Source: Lota lota
Taxonomy: Eukaryota; Chordata; Actinopteri; Gadiformes; Lotidae
DNA length: 64,000 nt
Assembly: GCA_026745465.1 (NCBI GenBank)
Contig: JACYXH010000017.1
Span: forward strand, 1,738,954 to 1,802,953
Reading direction: 5' to 3'
The translations under genes and the position numbers were made by a program. Positions 50,213-63,467 of this stretch are shown one piece after another (the stretch's first letter is position 1; each line of letters starts with the position of its first letter). The notes under the pieces are model-generated. The model worked only from the letters and a program-made list of their open reading frames with translations. It was not told the DNA's origin and did no database searches.

Positions 50213-50589
50213 TTAAAGGTGCTGTATGTACGATTTGAAAGTTGTAAAGAGAGCGAGCAAAAGAGGGGATTTTTTTGTGAATGAGACAAACAATGTCCCC
50301 TCCTTTACTGCTCACTCCCTCCCTATGTTTCTCCCCCATTAAGAAGTGTTGCAAGATGGATTCCCACGGACCAGGGAAGAGATGACCTGTCAGGGAACGG
50401 ATGCCCTGATTGGTCACAAATGACCAGGGAGCTGTCTAGAAACAAAATTGTCTCGCACAGTCGCAGTTAACTCAAAACAGATATTCTCACTGTGCATTTT
50501 GCTGACTAATAGCTGACTGATGGCTAGTTCATTTCTAACCAATTATATAAAATGAATAACTCTTCAATCTTACCTACAGCACCATTTAA
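50213..50589 (+). mobile_element. TTAA-type MITE, copy 4 (most complete)
   Basis: Runs from TTAAAGGTGCTGTATGTACGATTTG to CAATCTTACCTACAGCACCATTTAA, so both termini are nearly complementary over about 20 bases and TTAA stands at each end. At 377 bases it is the best-preserved of the four copies. It has no coding capacity. TTAA target sites are known for piggyBac and Kolobok elements, but I cannot assign the family. Confidence 0.85.
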
Positions 50590-52070
50590 AAAATAATCAA
50601 TAAATTGTAATTATTGCAATCTACATAGGTATCCACTATTGTACTTACCTGTCCTATGTTTTCATCGTCTGGCTAAAGGTTTTCCTGAAATGGTAAAGGA
50701 GTATTATATTAAAATCCAAGGAGTTAGGGGCCCATTGAGAAATTGCTATTCCGGTTTAAATTCGCCCCTGCACTGAACCAATTGATTTCACTAACTCTGA
50801 ACAGTTGGGATTTCATACTGAAACTCAAACCATGCTATGATAGGAGGACGTATACTTTGTACTTTACTGTGTGCGTGTGTGTGTGTGTGTGTGTTGCTCC
50901 TGGCATCACCCATTCAGCGTTGATTGAGACCAGAGAGGTGCACGGAAATATGCATCCAGGAACACCAACCAATTACACCCAAACACAGTAAACATGTGTT
51001 GTCATGTTAAATAACGTCACACAGATTGCGTGAGCCGCGAGACAAAATAGGAAAGAAGGCGCGTGGGGTTTTCTTTAATGAATTACCCGGAGGTGCCGGC
51101 TTCCAATCTTGTGTAAGGGAGGAGAAGAAAAGGAGGAGGCGTAGTAGTAAACACATGCAGTATGGGAACACATGGAACAAACACCATGCATTATTCTGAA
51201 GCAGGCAATCTGTCCAAGGTTTCTGTTCTTTGAGCTCTAATGGACCACAGATTTATTTGAGAATCTCAAAAAAGTGCAATAAGGTGCCTTCATTTGTGAA
51301 AATAAGCAAACAAAAACAAACACAGAATCAATAGAATATGTAGGTGGATAAGGCACTGGACCTTTAGAGAAGAAAGTTCAGGTTAAACGTTTGCTGAAAA
51401 TCGCCTGCCTCTTGTTTCTTCAAAGTCAGGAAGTCTTAGTTAGAATTTTTTATATCATACGAAATACACATATGAATGTAGACACCGATATAATGTATGT
51501 TTTCAAAACTTTGTTTGATATGTGTATGTGTTTTGTTCATGTAGATGCATTATATATCTTCATAAATGAGGGGTGCTTTCCATGACTACGTGAGCAACAA
51601 CGATGGAGGAAAGGTGATTTATCATTGTTGATTACTTGGTTTCCACTGCATCTGCAAATCAAACTTCCATCTAGTAAGTGACATACCTTCTCTCTATATA
51701 TCCCTATCCCCATGATATATCAGGTGTTAACCGAGGTCTTGTGATTTCTGCATGTAGAATGCCAAATGTATTATACATTGTGGAAGATATATCTTTATTT
51801 CCCATAAATAATGTACTCATTACATTATAAAGTGAGCTAGCATTTTATGTTTCACCCTTGGGTACAATAGGCCAATATGTAAATATATATTTTGTGAAGC
51901 CTTGTAAAAATTAAATGCTTATTGGGAAAACCCAGGAGAAAATTAAACATGTTGTGGTCAACTCCTTTGAATAGAATTTAGATTTCACCCTTTGGAACGT
52001 TGTGATGATGCCCTGGGAATTAAAATGAGCCCAGGATAAAACCTTTAATTTGGCATGTGAGGGTTACCAC

Positions 52071-52071
<1 letters not shown>
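50590..52071. other. non-coding DNA
   Basis: No gene is supported. A (GT)n run lies at 50868-50893. Confidence 0.5.
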
Positions 52072-52137
<66 letters not shown>

Positions 52138-52161
52138 CTGTGGGTGTGTGTGTGTGTGTGT
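52072..52161 (+). repeat. (GT)n microsatellite
   Basis: About 30 pure GT units to 52132, then cgtctgtggg and another short GT run. Confidence 0.97.
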
Positions 52162-54229
52162 GGTCTTATTTTGTAAGATTAATACATTCCTTTCAATGTA
52201 CTTAATGTGCATTTTCAAGTTCTTCAAAGCTGAGGTGGAAGTGGACAATTTCAAGTTACTGACCGTAACAAAAACAAAGTGCTATAGTTCTAGTTAATTC
52301 TGTTTTAATGCGAATATCATCTATACTATGCCACAAAACATAAAGGTCCTAATGTGAAACCGTGAAAGGAAACAATTGAAAAGTGCTCTTGTCGAACGCC
52401 TGAACAAAAAGCTTGCATTTAACACCACCGTTGGTTTCTTATCAATAAGACCGAGAACAGCGCCTTCATTAAAACTAATATGATCCATTTTCTGACACAG
52501 CCTGAATTCCAACTAAAGTTTTTCTTTAAAATCCCCAAAACACACGCTCTTTCACACATTTCACAGGGAGTGAACCAAAGTGACGAATTAAGTCTTCTCC
52601 AGACCCCCTCTCTCTAGAGACACCATATGTGGCTTGCTAGCTCTATACAAACAATTTAACAGATAGCGTGGGGGGCTTAGACCATAAATCATGTTACCTT
52701 GAGGTTAAGGTCCAATTGGAGTTGCTTATGCTCAATGCTCCACTATCGAACTTTTCCCTTGACATTTGTTTTGCTTTTGTTCAAATGTATGTAAGCAAAA
52801 CTAAACTTAAGCTAAGCCAAACTTCTACATTGAATAAAAGCAATCCATCCACAACTCTATCGACCCAGGGAACCATGCTCTCTGAGACGCCGGGAAAATA
52901 CACTGCAAGGATGTGACTTCAAAACCAATATTTAGTAAAGCAAATGTTTTTTTGGTTTATTTGTAATGTAGCAAATATGAAAGATCTCACTGTTACAAGG
53001 TATTCTCTTCATTGCTCCAATGCAAAAAAATAGAATGGTGTATATATCATTGACTATGGTAAATTCTGAATTTGATGTACATTCGATGTACAGTGAAGTA
53101 AATTCTCCAACTGCCTATAACCTTCTCCTCAAAAGTAAACCTGGTCAAGTTTAGAAGGCATTGAAACCTCCGGAAATACAATGTTGACGTTCAATTAAAG
53201 CACAATGGAAACTGTGGCTGGCAGGCTGTGTTGGCGTAGGAAAATGGCGATGGGGGAGACTTGTGCGTCTTCACATCAGCCGCACCAGTAGCAATACAAA
53301 GCTAGACACAGCTTATTTATCACATATTGGCTTGATGGAGATATAATGAGTTGCCCTTCAAAAATTGGATATTTCACTGTATTGCAACAGTCAGCCCACC
53401 TGGGAGAGCACATGAGATACGGGTATATAACCTACAGCCAGAAATACCAGCAGAAATACTGGTTGTACTGGCATGTGCTTTTGGCTGCCCATAAGGATGG
53501 CTCGATGCACAGTACCTTCAACATATAGTTGTTCTCTGAGTTGAACACACAGCAAACCATGTGTTTTTGAGCACACCATTTAAAAGTGACACTTTGAAAC
53601 ACTTAATTGTCTGCATTGATGTCCCAGAGTGTTTCTGCATCTCAGTGAATATGTTGGGCTGGTGAAATAGGTGCGAAGTGGAGGCTTGAGATGGGTTTAT
53701 GACATTTGTCTGGAGATTTCTCTCTGTCTCGATCTGATTAAAAAAAGAAAGAAGAAACAGACTTCGGGACAGCTGCAACCCACTTAAAATTCCACAGTCA
53801 CAGTTCGAACACGAAAAATTGAAGACATTAAACTTATCCTGAGATGACTTCCCTTCAGCCGGTGTATTTCACAGTTTCATTCAAAATAGCATTGATTGTC
53901 TGCAAAGATGCAGTCCAGACCCTTTTAATATGTATAACCTAATAAGACTATTGTTCACTTAACAGCATTCTGTTAGCTGAGTCCTAAGATCAAATAAAGA
54001 TCTGATGGAGATGTATTTAGTGTAATGGTTGTTACATGTTAAAGTTTTAGTTTAATGGTTGATACACTTTTTTAAGGATAAGAGGTACGTCAATAATTTC
54101 ACTCTGTTTCACATTTAAAAAACTTGACATATTACATTTACTTATGTCTTAACTGTCTCTGTCCACAATGTGTGTGGTGTTAATATAGAACAATTATAAA
54201 TATATTTGTAATTGTTTGATTTATATAGG

Positions 54230-54232
<3 letters not shown>
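52162..54232. other. non-coding DNA
   Basis: No gene or recognisable element; unique AT-rich sequence. Confidence 0.5.

Positions 54233-54321
<89 letters not shown>
54233..54321. repeat. (TA)n microsatellite, about 44 units
   Basis: The longest pure TA run in the window. Confidence 0.97.
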
Positions 54322-54323
<2 letters not shown>

Positions 54324-55689
54324 GATAATGACTGGTCCCTCAATAGCAATATTCTCTTTTTCATTGTCTGCAGAAACACACATTTCTGTGCTTATATTCC
54401 CTATATTATTTGAAATATACCATGTAAAAGAATCTACCTACAAGTTTGAATCCGTTTTTTTTATTTAAGGAATAAAACACTATTGATCTGACTGCAAGTT
54501 GTTCACTAATCACACCTACATTTTCAGCAACCTGTATGCATTTTGTATTTGTATTCGATTTCTGTAGTCATTTAATGTTGGTACAAGGTTGTGTGATGCA
54601 GGGAAACCCTTAATGGAGTTTCACATGGACAGCGCAAACCCCTTTGGCTGACGCCTTGTGATTTAACTTTGATCTAACTTTGATTTAATTTTCCACACCC
54701 CCTGGGCGCTTCCTTCGTGTCAATGGGCCCGCCATGCTGGGCTCCTCCCAACTTTGCCGTCCTCTACCGCCTTCTACCATTGGAAACATTGGATCGGGCG
54801 TTTCACTTTCCCAAATTGGGCTTGTGGGTGTGTGATCGTTTGATGTTTAGCTGAATTCTGCAAAATATCAAAGCCAAAGGCAAATTATGTGAGTCTTCCA
54901 AGGAGTTTTCACACATGCTGCCAAACAATGGCATCTGGATCCAAGAGAGACAGATCTCAGTGCTGGAACCTGTAGGGTTCAGAGTCTTAGAGAATAATCT
55001 GTCTAATATGATGGCTTAATCCTCTTAGAGACCCATTTACACAGATCATAGAAAGAGACTCAAAGCATCAACGTCTACCAACTTCTTCCTTAAAGGCCAA
55101 CATTACTACCAACATTACTTTGAGGGTTCTCTAATTATAGATATTGAATGCATTTGTTTAGTTATACATTCAGGCTATTTGTCCAAATTACATCAAGTCA
55201 TTCTGGCAGAACCTTGTTGCATAAAAAAATGGGTTTTCTTCTCTTTTTTTACTTAAAATACTGTTACAATGTTTTTACAACAAAAGTGTATACCGTATTT
55301 TGTACGTGTATACAGTTTTCCTCTGACACCAGTGTGCAGACTTCACGGGTACATAGTAATGCCAGACATTTTGTTATTTTTGCTGGTTCTAGCGAGGTAT
55401 GCAAAGGCTTATAAAGTCCCCCTTATTGTTTAAAGGCCTTTGATGCAGTCTGAAATCTCAACACAAGAGCTTTGTTACAGACCCTCTGCCGTCTCGGGGG
55501 AGATTCTGTGGATCCTACATATGACTGTGAATGAGGTCGTATTGCAAATTATGTTGCATGCAAGGACATCCCAAAATTGATTTTCTGGGGAGATAATGGT
55601 TCTCTCTCTCAATATTCAAAAGGCTTTATTGGCATGTGAAACGTACATTTACATTGCCAAAGCACATAAAGTCTTCAGGCACCTTATTA
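54322..55689. other. non-coding DNA
   Basis: No gene is supported. Confidence 0.5.
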
Positions 55690-57398
<1,709 letters not shown>

Positions 57399-57442
57399 AT
57401 AAGATAAGATAGACTTTACTGTCCTGAAGGAAATTTGTCTTC
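57399..57442 (+). mobile_element. LINE-tail motif
   Basis: ataagataagatagactttactgtcct-gaaggaaatttgt, same motif as at 21461 and 46123. Confidence 0.5.
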
Positions 57443-57489
57443 GACACACACACAGTATCTGCTGTTAAATTACATATAACATATTGCAT

Positions 57490-57985
57490 GCTTGCACATG
57501 CTGTCACACATACACATGCACACACACAGTACCTACAGTATCCACACAGACTGTCACACACATGCACACACAATACCTAGAGTACATGCACATACTGTCA
57601 CACATCCACACACAGTACCTAGAGTACATGCACATACTGTCACACATCCACATCCACACACACAATACCTACAGTATATACACACTGTCACACATACACA
57701 TGCACACACACACAGTATCTACAGTATATACACACTCACACATACACATGCACACACACAGTGCCTACAGTATATCCACACTGTCACACATACACATGCA
57801 CAGACTGACACACATACACATGCACACACACAGTACCTTCAGTACATGCACAGACTGTCACACATACACATGCACAGACTGACACACATACACACAGTAC
57901 CTACAGTACACGCACACACACAGTACCTATAGTACATGCACAGACTGTCACACATACACATGCACTGGCTGTCACACATTCACAA
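57490..57985 (+). repeat. CA-rich minisatellite, degenerate units of about 40-55 bases
   Basis: Tandem, length-variable units built from ctgtcacacatacacatgca, cacacacacagtacctacagt and atatacaca/acatgcaca. The two long His/Thr-rich open frames (57484-57932) are repeat artefacts. Confidence 0.9.
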
Positions 57986-58872
57986 GCACACTGCCCATCG
58001 TCCAACAAACCTGTAGAACATGCATTAAGGGTGAAAGCAGCCTTATCAACATGGAGTTGTTATCAGTCACCCACATCCGACTGGTCATACCCCGATCTCA
58101 ATTTTCATACATTCTGAAATATATATACATGTATAATATATTATGCAAAGAAAACGGTAATTCCTTGCTTCTCTCCTTATTCCCCCTATTCCCCTTTCCC
58201 GAGGGGAAACCTCCATCTTAGCTCCAGCGCCCTTTTAATCCATTTTTAAATTGATCTCAGGATCAAAATTTCTGAACATTTTAACGAATGTATTTATTTA
58301 TTTAAGGTGTGGGCGCTGGTGGCTTGGGGGCCCTAAGCCATCGCTTATAGCTAGAAACGGCGCTGGTTCCAAGCTTCGGTGAACCTTTCTCCTTCTAACT
58401 GTATTTTTCACTCACACACTATTCCGCCAGGAAAAATGGACACATTCTATTGAATTTGGATCTGGAACTGGAATACTGTCCATTGGCTGACAGATACAAT
58501 GTGTGGCCCAGGTGGTAATGGGACCGGCAGCTGCTCGTCTTAGAATTGAGTGTACTTACTATAAAATGGGGGACAAACTCAAAGCCTTTGTCTCGCCCCA
58601 ACGCAGGCACTACTTATATTCCCTGTTGGCTCGTTTGTGAAATGTGTTTGACCTGTGTTAAATATGTGATCTTACGTTCACCTAGCCACAAACCTTGCTC
58701 CATTTCTGTGCTACCGTGCCATGTTTCTGTCCCAGAGTTGCCCACCCACACCGTGAAGTGGGTCCATCGCAGCCTGTTGCACTTTTTTTTCATTCCGTGC
58801 ATCCTGATCCCAGTAAAATCATGATGACTGTTTTTTTTTCTGCAATTGGGTTCACTCCCTTGCACCTGTATG

Positions 58873-58903
<31 letters not shown>

Positions 58904-61299
58904 ATGTCTCCCTTATCTAAAATCCATATCGTCCGTTCATCAATTTAACAGGTCATGCAATCCAACAACTTTTAAATGAAGACAAAAAAAGATAAACGAA
59001 CCATTTGTCCATGACAGAAAATATCTGATATCTTGGCTGCAGAATTATTCTCACACTATTTATTTTTAACCTTTTATTAATACAGGTTAGTCTTATTGTT
59101 CACATCTCTAATGCCAATTTGAGCATGTTTCAAGCATTTCGATTTTGCATGAACACCTTTAACAATGCCTACCAACAGCATGTTAATAATGATGCATGTT
59201 ATGATCTGCCCTACAGCTCTGAAATTACCTTGTTAGTTTGGGCCTTCTTAATTGGGATTACTCCCCATGGTTTCATTAGGCCGAACAGCATAGCCACATT
59301 TTTCATTCGATTTCACAGGCAGTATTGGTTTCAGGGAGTCATAATTATATTTGACTTGGACCAAGAAAACAAGAATTTGGGCCTGATTACATGTAAATAT
59401 GATCCCTTTGCATCTGAAGACCCACCTCCTCGGGGAAACATATCATAAGCTGACTCATGCACTTTTTCGTATTTGATTATTTAGCTCCCAGATAAGACTC
59501 TGTTGATCCCAACGGGAAATGTTGGGTCCACAGCAGCAGCTACTGTGACTGTTTGCACCAAGACTAATTTCTTGATAAAAAATACAGGAAACTACAAGAC
59601 CTGGCCATGTCCTTAAAAGTTTAACTCACTGGTAGGTTTCTGGGGACAGATAGACCTGACTAGCTGTGTTTCTGTCATATTAGTGGAGCATGCTTTCAGC
59701 GGCTGTGCCAGAGATTGTGGCCGGGGCTCTCTATATGGCAGTTCATCAAGTATGTGTAAAATGTGAAGTCAATCACTCTCACTGTTACAATTAAAACCAT
59801 CAGCAAATAGACAGATGGCTGACTAATGAGCAAACCGTTGAAGAGACAGGGCCAGTGAAATAATGATGGAAGTGTTGTTTTTTTTTACAACCCTCCAGAT
59901 AGTTGGGAATGAAGCAATATCTATTCAAACAGATGTGACATGCAACATTATTTGGATGTATGACCACATTAATGTGTTACTCATACATGACTTCTTTCGC
60001 CAAGTTTTTAGTGTCATTCCATGTAAACGTGAGCGGTTGGAATTTAATCAACACAGTTTGTTTAAAGGAGGGAAGCGAAGTTTATGGATCAACAATAAAG
60101 ATAATACTTTGTCTGGTCCTTGGTACTATTTGGAGAGACAGATACCCTTTAAACTCTAAGTGTATCACAAAAGTAGATTTGGCGAAACACGGGAAGGTAG
60201 AAGTACAATATGGCCGTTATGGACATCGCCATGGCAGATTCTTTACTTATGATGAAGTCCAGAGTTGAAGAGTTGCGAAATCAAAACTTAATGTATCTTC
60301 TCGATGGTCTCTGCCCATCTCATGCGCCATAACCTGTGATTGTTCCTGTACGCCTCAGCAGTGTTTATGTCTGTAGGCCTATGTGTAATCATCACACAGC
60401 AGTTCGTCCATGGCAGTGGGCGTGTGAGTTGTGCCAAGTTAAAACTGAATTATGCGACTCCCCAGGCATGTTTCAGTTTTGTGCCATCCTCTTTAAGACC
60501 ATCTGTAGCCACAGTTGACAACAGGAATCTCATATTTTTTATCTCATTCATCATATATCGTTCATCGTTTCTGGTCATTAGGCAACACATTCATAGTTTG
60601 CTGTCTGTGTCTTTAATTGCCTTTTGCCAAATTCTGAGTCAAAACTGCTTCAACATTCTCTTGATCTCTTCCCCTCCTCTCTGTACATGTATACAGAGGC
60701 ATTAATATACCAGTTAACAAAATATATAAAGGGATCTCAGCCAGACCCAGGGCCGGCCAACATGTCAGGCGGTGCCTTCACAAAAACCTGGAATGTCAAC
60801 CTGCTGCAGTGCGGATATGTTGTGGGTGTATGGACATTGATATGTAAATTAGTATAAAGTAGTGCCAAAATTTTTATAATTTAATAACATTTTAGCTCAA
60901 TTACATTTGACAATATGCTCGAATTGCAACTAACTGCATTATTTAGTGATATAGTTGATAAATATTTGCATTAGAGCTTCCGAGGTATTATTCTGACGGT
61001 CAATATTATTTGTAAGAGTTATGCGTCAATCAACTAGTCCATTAATTATTTAATTAATTATACACTGCATTTATTTAACAATATCAGTGCACGGAGGCTA
61101 TAAATAGATCTAAATCTACATAAACACGCTGCAACGTTGTGTGCTTTATTGTCAGAAGCAGCACATTCGGCATATTAGTTTAAATAAAGCAAGTTGTTAT
61201 TTTCCGTTACTGTGTTACAAAACAACTGATTTGTATGTAATATGACTAATCTTTGGATTATACAATTTTCTGAAGATTTATTTCGTTTTTAGATTATGG
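57986..61299. other. unique DNA upstream of sfswap, candidate regulatory stretch 59060-59450
   Basis: No gene is convincing. A short CT run lies at 58872-58908. 59060-59450 is a repeat-free block with a 109-codon open frame lacking any family resemblance, plus gttaataatgatgcatg, cttaattgggatta and tttgcat words; it reads more like a regulatory element than an exon. 60300-61299 is AT-rich. Confidence 0.4.
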
Positions 61300-61524
61300 T
61301 TAGAGACTAGTAGACTTGACGAAACTGCTATTTCGGAACGACGCTGCATTTACTTATAATTCCAAGATGGCTACTGATAGTGTTCAGCGATTTGTTTTAT
61401 GAAAGAACCAAGAACCGAATGGATTATTGTGTTTTTTGGAGCATAGATAATAGATAATTTCTGTACAAAACAAATTCAAGTTACCGCGAAGTCTTGTTTG
61501 TGAGTCTTTGTTTCAAAATTGGGG
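61300..61524 (+). promoter_or_regulatory. probable sfswap promoter / 5' UTR with YY1-type site
   Basis: The 225 bases before the start codon hold no TATA box at a sensible position. At 61362-61374 the sequence CCAAGATGGCTAC matches the YY1 consensus (core AAGATGGC) in the orientation typical of TATA-less housekeeping promoters, where YY1 sites often lie just downstream of the transcription start. There is no strong CpG island, only scattered CpGs at 61335-61345 and 61484-61490. The site is seen; its role as the promoter is inferred from position and from sfswap being a broadly expressed gene. Confidence 0.5.
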
Positions 61525-61724
61525 ATGTATGCTCGAGGAAAGGGAAAGAAGAAGCACAACAACAAAGCGGTGAAAGGAGATGTGAGTGACAGCGATAAGT
61601 ACGCCGACCTCTTGGTGTTCGGCTATGCCTGCAAGGTCTTCCGAGACGACGAAAGGGCTCTCTTCCACGAACATGGCAAACACCTTATTCCATGGATGGG
61701 GGACAAGGAGATCACTATTGATAG
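61525..61724 (+). CDS. sfswap: sfswap coding exon 1 (splicing factor SWAP, N-terminus)
   Basis: This is the first coding exon of the SWAP (suppressor-of-white-apricot homologue) splicing regulator, a nuclear protein that controls alternative splice choice, including that of its own transcript. The exon encodes 66 codons plus two bases. A short basic lysine-rich leader (residues 1-18) is followed by an acidic stretch and then the family block [18 protein letters not shown] (29-46) and HLIPWMGD (53-60), which I recognise as very close to human SFSWAP. The ATG at 61525 is chosen because it has G at -3 and directly precedes the conserved block; a TTG two codons upstream is in frame but is not a likely start. 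The exon ends GAT-AG before gtcggt, splitting the Arg codon of the IDR motif. CLASRP also carries a DRY_EERY domain, but its sequence is much more distant. Gene identity is high confidence; a 5' UTR exon further upstream cannot be excluded. Confidence 0.95.
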
Positions 61725-63204
61725 GTCGGTTGAACAAACTTAAAAGGAATCGTTATTAACCACATCTGTCCTATTGCCTATTGAAGGGACTGTTTGGAGT
61801 TGGTTTTGCAGAAGCTGAAGCCAGAAGCCAATATTTCTTCCTGACTACTAATTTGTCTTTGGATCTATGAACTACAAATGAATTGTAGTTTCTTTAATGC
61901 CAAGATGTGAATCCCTGCCAATTGGTGCAATCCTGCTGCCTATCACAATATATGTATTTGTATTTATGGGAAATTCAGACCAGAGACACCACTCAAGTTG
62001 CTTAGCATTACAACCCTCGAGGCACACCATGTCAACCTTGAAGTGGGCTTTGCGTTTTGGCATGCAGGAAATAATTTTCTCTGGCAAGCTTAGACCCAGG
62101 CAATAAATGGGATCAATGTGGATATGGAATAACAATAGAAAATATGCTAAAGTCATTCTTTCCAATTTACTTATTGGTGGAAGGCAGGCAGTACAAAGCA
62201 GTCATGATATGTTGCCATGGTGATGCCCACCAAACCAGAGCAAATTCTGTTCAACCTGACCTCACAGCGCATCAGGTGGTTAAATCTCTTGTTGCCCAGA
62301 GTTAAAAAGAAATATCAAGTCTTGTGTAAAAGCTCAGTCTGTCATTCCCAAATGCTTTCATGTCTCTTAACAGAATATTGCTTTAGACTCACTAGAGCAA
62401 TATCTTGTGAGATTCCAATGCACACTAATCGGCATGCTTTATAAGAGAACCGCAAACTTGTGCATTCATTTGAACGCCGAATGATTGTGACTGACTGACC
62501 AATCAGCCTTTCCATATGTATTCGATCGAACCCTCTTTGGTCTGCGTTCACCGTGCACCTGTTTTTATTTGTGCAGCCTATCTATGTATGTCTTTATCAC
62601 GTAACCCAGTTCTTCCCCCAGCAAGGGAGGCAAAGGGGTCCCGCCAGACCCCCAATGCCCAACACCAGCACCCCCCCATTTCTTTGTCTCCATGAAGAAA
62701 CTTCAACTGAGCGGTGGCGTAGAGGAACGAACGCAGGGAAATGTCCTCCGTTTGGGTTCTTACGGATAGGTATTTATGTGCCCGGGTTTGTGTGAATGTA
62801 ACTTTCTTTGCAGATGATCAAGTGATGATGAGTTTTACAGGGGGGATTGAACCCTGTAAGGTAAGAGGAGAGCTGTTTTCTCTTTTTTTTGTTTTCTTTT
62901 TGGTTCAGGTTTTCTGGTTTGTAGGAATTGCAATAAACTAAAATACAATGATGCCTACTTTGCTAAATGACTTGCTAACGATTGTTCAAAGTAGGCTTAA
63001 GCTGTTTAGAAAGTTTCCAATACGTCAGTGCCTCACACAAGCACACTCCATAACAGGATGGGGTAGCAGCACTTATATTCCTCTTTCAATCATTCTTGTT
63101 ACTCTTTATGTATCAGAACAACTCTTGGTTTTAGATCCCTCCTACCCTTTCCTTCCCTCCCCACTCCTCCCCTTATTTTCTCTGAATGCCAAGTAGTTTG
63201 TTGG

Positions 63205-63235
<31 letters not shown>

Positions 63236-63303
63236 TGTGTGCGTGTGTGTTTTTAAATCCCGCGTTTTCCTCCGCCTGTCTAACCTTCGTGTTGGTCCAA
63301 CAG
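61725..63303 (+). other. sfswap: sfswap intron 1
   Basis: A 1579-bp GT-AG intron. The donor reads AG|gtcggt, with C at +3 and G at +4 instead of the common gtaagt or gtgagt, so it looks weak; the acceptor tract (tccgcctgtctaacc...ccaacag) is reasonable. If the intron is retained, the frame adds SVEQT and stops at 61741-61743, giving a protein of about 72 residues. Drosophila su(wa) is known to autoregulate through retention of its early introns, so a weak first donor fits the family, but regulation here is inference. The intron has AT-rich unique DNA, a C/CA-rich patch near 62620-62700 and a GT array at 63205-63250. No other exon is convincing. Confidence 0.85.
63205..63250 (+). repeat. (GT)n microsatellite in sfswap intron 1
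   Basis: A GT run interrupted by GC dinucleotides, ending about 50 bases before the intron 1 acceptor. UG-rich RNA close to a 3' splice site can bind CELF or TDP-43-type proteins, so it could influence splicing; that is inference. Confidence 0.9.
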
Positions 63304-63467
63304 ATATGATGGACGTGGTCACTTGCATGACCTCTCAGAGTATGACAGCGGGTCGTGGAACACGTCCTACCAGCTGTCGGAGGAGGAGGCCCGCATCGAG
63401 ACGCTGTGCGACGAGGAGCGCTACCTGGCCATGCACACGGACCTGCTGGAGGAGGAGGCCAGACAAG
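63304..63467 (+). CDS. sfswap: sfswap coding exon 2 (DRY_EERY domain continued)
   Basis: Exon 2 completes the split Arg67 codon and continues [14 protein letters not shown] (68-81), [20 protein letters not shown] (88-107) and [14 protein letters not shown] (108-121), ending with one base of codon 122. It follows a pyrimidine-rich acceptor ending ccaacag and is followed by a strong donor, gtgagc. The D-R-Y and E-E-R-Y signatures that name the DRY_EERY domain are both intact, one across the exon junction and one at residues 104-107. Exons 1 and 2 together total 364 bases and stay open in one frame. The rest of the protein (two SURP modules and the Arg/Ser-rich tail known in the family) must lie beyond the right edge. 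Compared with human SFSWAP the segment around residues 82-88 is the most divergent part. Confidence 0.95.

Noticed and set aside
57484-57932. 132- and 146-codon His/Thr-rich frames
   Set aside because: Translations of a CA-rich minisatellite.
59119-59448. 109-codon plus-strand frame
   Set aside because: No protein family recognised; sequence texture fits a non-coding regulatory block better.
61519-61524. TTG as an upstream start for sfswap
   Set aside because: Non-ATG start is not needed; the ATG at 61525 has G at -3 and precedes the conserved block.
62553-62795. Extra sfswap exon inside intron 1
   Set aside because: Frame shows no similarity to the family, and exons 1 and 2 already join in phase in the conserved IDR-YDGR motif.
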